NCBI GenBank assembly: GCA_016931935.1
Contig: JAFGDW010000333.1
Coordinates: 1 to 35,156, forward strand
Reading direction: 5' to 3'
Source of the DNA: Candidatus Zhuqueibacterota bacterium
GTDB taxonomy: Bacteria; Zhuqueibacterota; Zhuqueibacteria; Thermofontimicrobiales; Thiofontviventaceae
Length of the DNA: 35,156 bases
Below are positions 34,916-35,156 of this stretch, piece by piece; position 1 is the stretch's first letter, and each line of letters starts with the position of its first letter. The position numbers and the translations under genes were made by a program. The notes under the pieces were generated by a model that saw only the letters and a program-made list of their open reading frames with translations, searched no databases and had not been told where the DNA came from.

Positions 34916-35156
34916 CTATTCACCAATTACCGATATACTTCAAACGATTATATTTTAAACCTTTTTGATGAGCCGTCAAATGATGCCAATTCTAAACAAG
35001 CTATTGGCTGTTGGCAATTCGCTAATAGCCAAAGGCCAAAAGCAACTGCAAATTATGATCATTGATCGGATTACCTAACCTGGATAAACCAGAATTAAAA
35101 AAATTAGACAGGATAACAGGATGAACAGGATTTCTTAGAGGAAGAGATTATACAAA
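34916..35156. other. Right-end intergenic sequence with interspersed repeat words
   Basis: No gene is visible. GCTATT/AATAGC arms occur around 35002-35031. At about 35105-35132 lies a GACAGGATAACAGG...AACAGGATT repeat word, the same family as at 7098-7173. Confidence 0.45.

Overview
The window looks like a chromosomal segment from an uncultured or little-studied Gram-negative bacterium of the FCB superphylum, of the Calditrichota/KSB1 kind; this is inferred, not proven. Three secreted proteins end in a FlgD-like C-terminal sorting domain of the type common in those phyla. There are lipoprotein signal peptides and a predicted outer-membrane barrel. Two bacillithiol biosynthesis genes (bshA, bshB1) are present. 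Intergenic regions are rich in palindromic interspersed repeats. I saw no rRNA, tRNA or CRISPR array.

Layout. 1-125 (-) is the start of an IS110-family transposase cut by the window edge. 397-4360 (+) carries a cyclic-nucleotide-binding histidine kinase, a fused receiver/thioredoxin-like/thioredoxin-reductase-like protein whose redox cysteines are missing, and an unrecognised 204-residue protein. 4542-5155 is a VapBC-type toxin-antitoxin pair whose PIN toxin has an in-frame stop. 5935-7005 is a fatty-acid desaturase. 7535-7963 is a small heat-shock protein behind a strong sigma-54-like promoter and in front of a clear terminator. 8254-10683 (-) is a membrane-anchored SpoIIE/PP2C phosphatase. 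10964-15644 (+) is a three-gene ABC exporter set: LolD-like ATPase, FtsX-like double permease and AttH/CrtC-like lipoprotein. 16077-19193 is a very large amidase-like lipoprotein with a golvesin-like domain inserted between its metal-binding motifs. 19387-20661 is a UbiD-family decarboxylase. 20715-20838 is a second decayed PIN toxin.

The block 21252-26326 (-) encodes three secreted, sorting-domain proteins: one with seven propeller-like repeats, one short, and one VIT/VWA protein. Next come a D-cysteine desulfhydrase-like PLP enzyme and an NTF2/SnoaL-like protein (both -), then a divergent SLC13-type transporter with RCK_C domains (+). The right end (-) holds bshA, an outer-membrane barrel protein and bshB1. 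The barrel gene overlaps the bshB1 stop codon by ATGA, so those two are probably translationally coupled.

The intergenic DNA is unusual. A modular palindromic element with GTATCC...GGATAC ends occurs three times, once upstream of the amidase gene and once immediately upstream of each of bshA and bshB1. A run of four stem-loops, each with a 3-nt TCT or AGA loop, follows the amidase gene. Two 33-nt near-perfect palindromes and an 80-bp CCCCCT-type palindrome are also present. The strongest leads for something less described are the cysteine-less redox-like response regulator with its cNMP kinase, the possible bridge-RNA region of the IS110 element, the barrel gene coupled to bshB1, and the modular repeat family.
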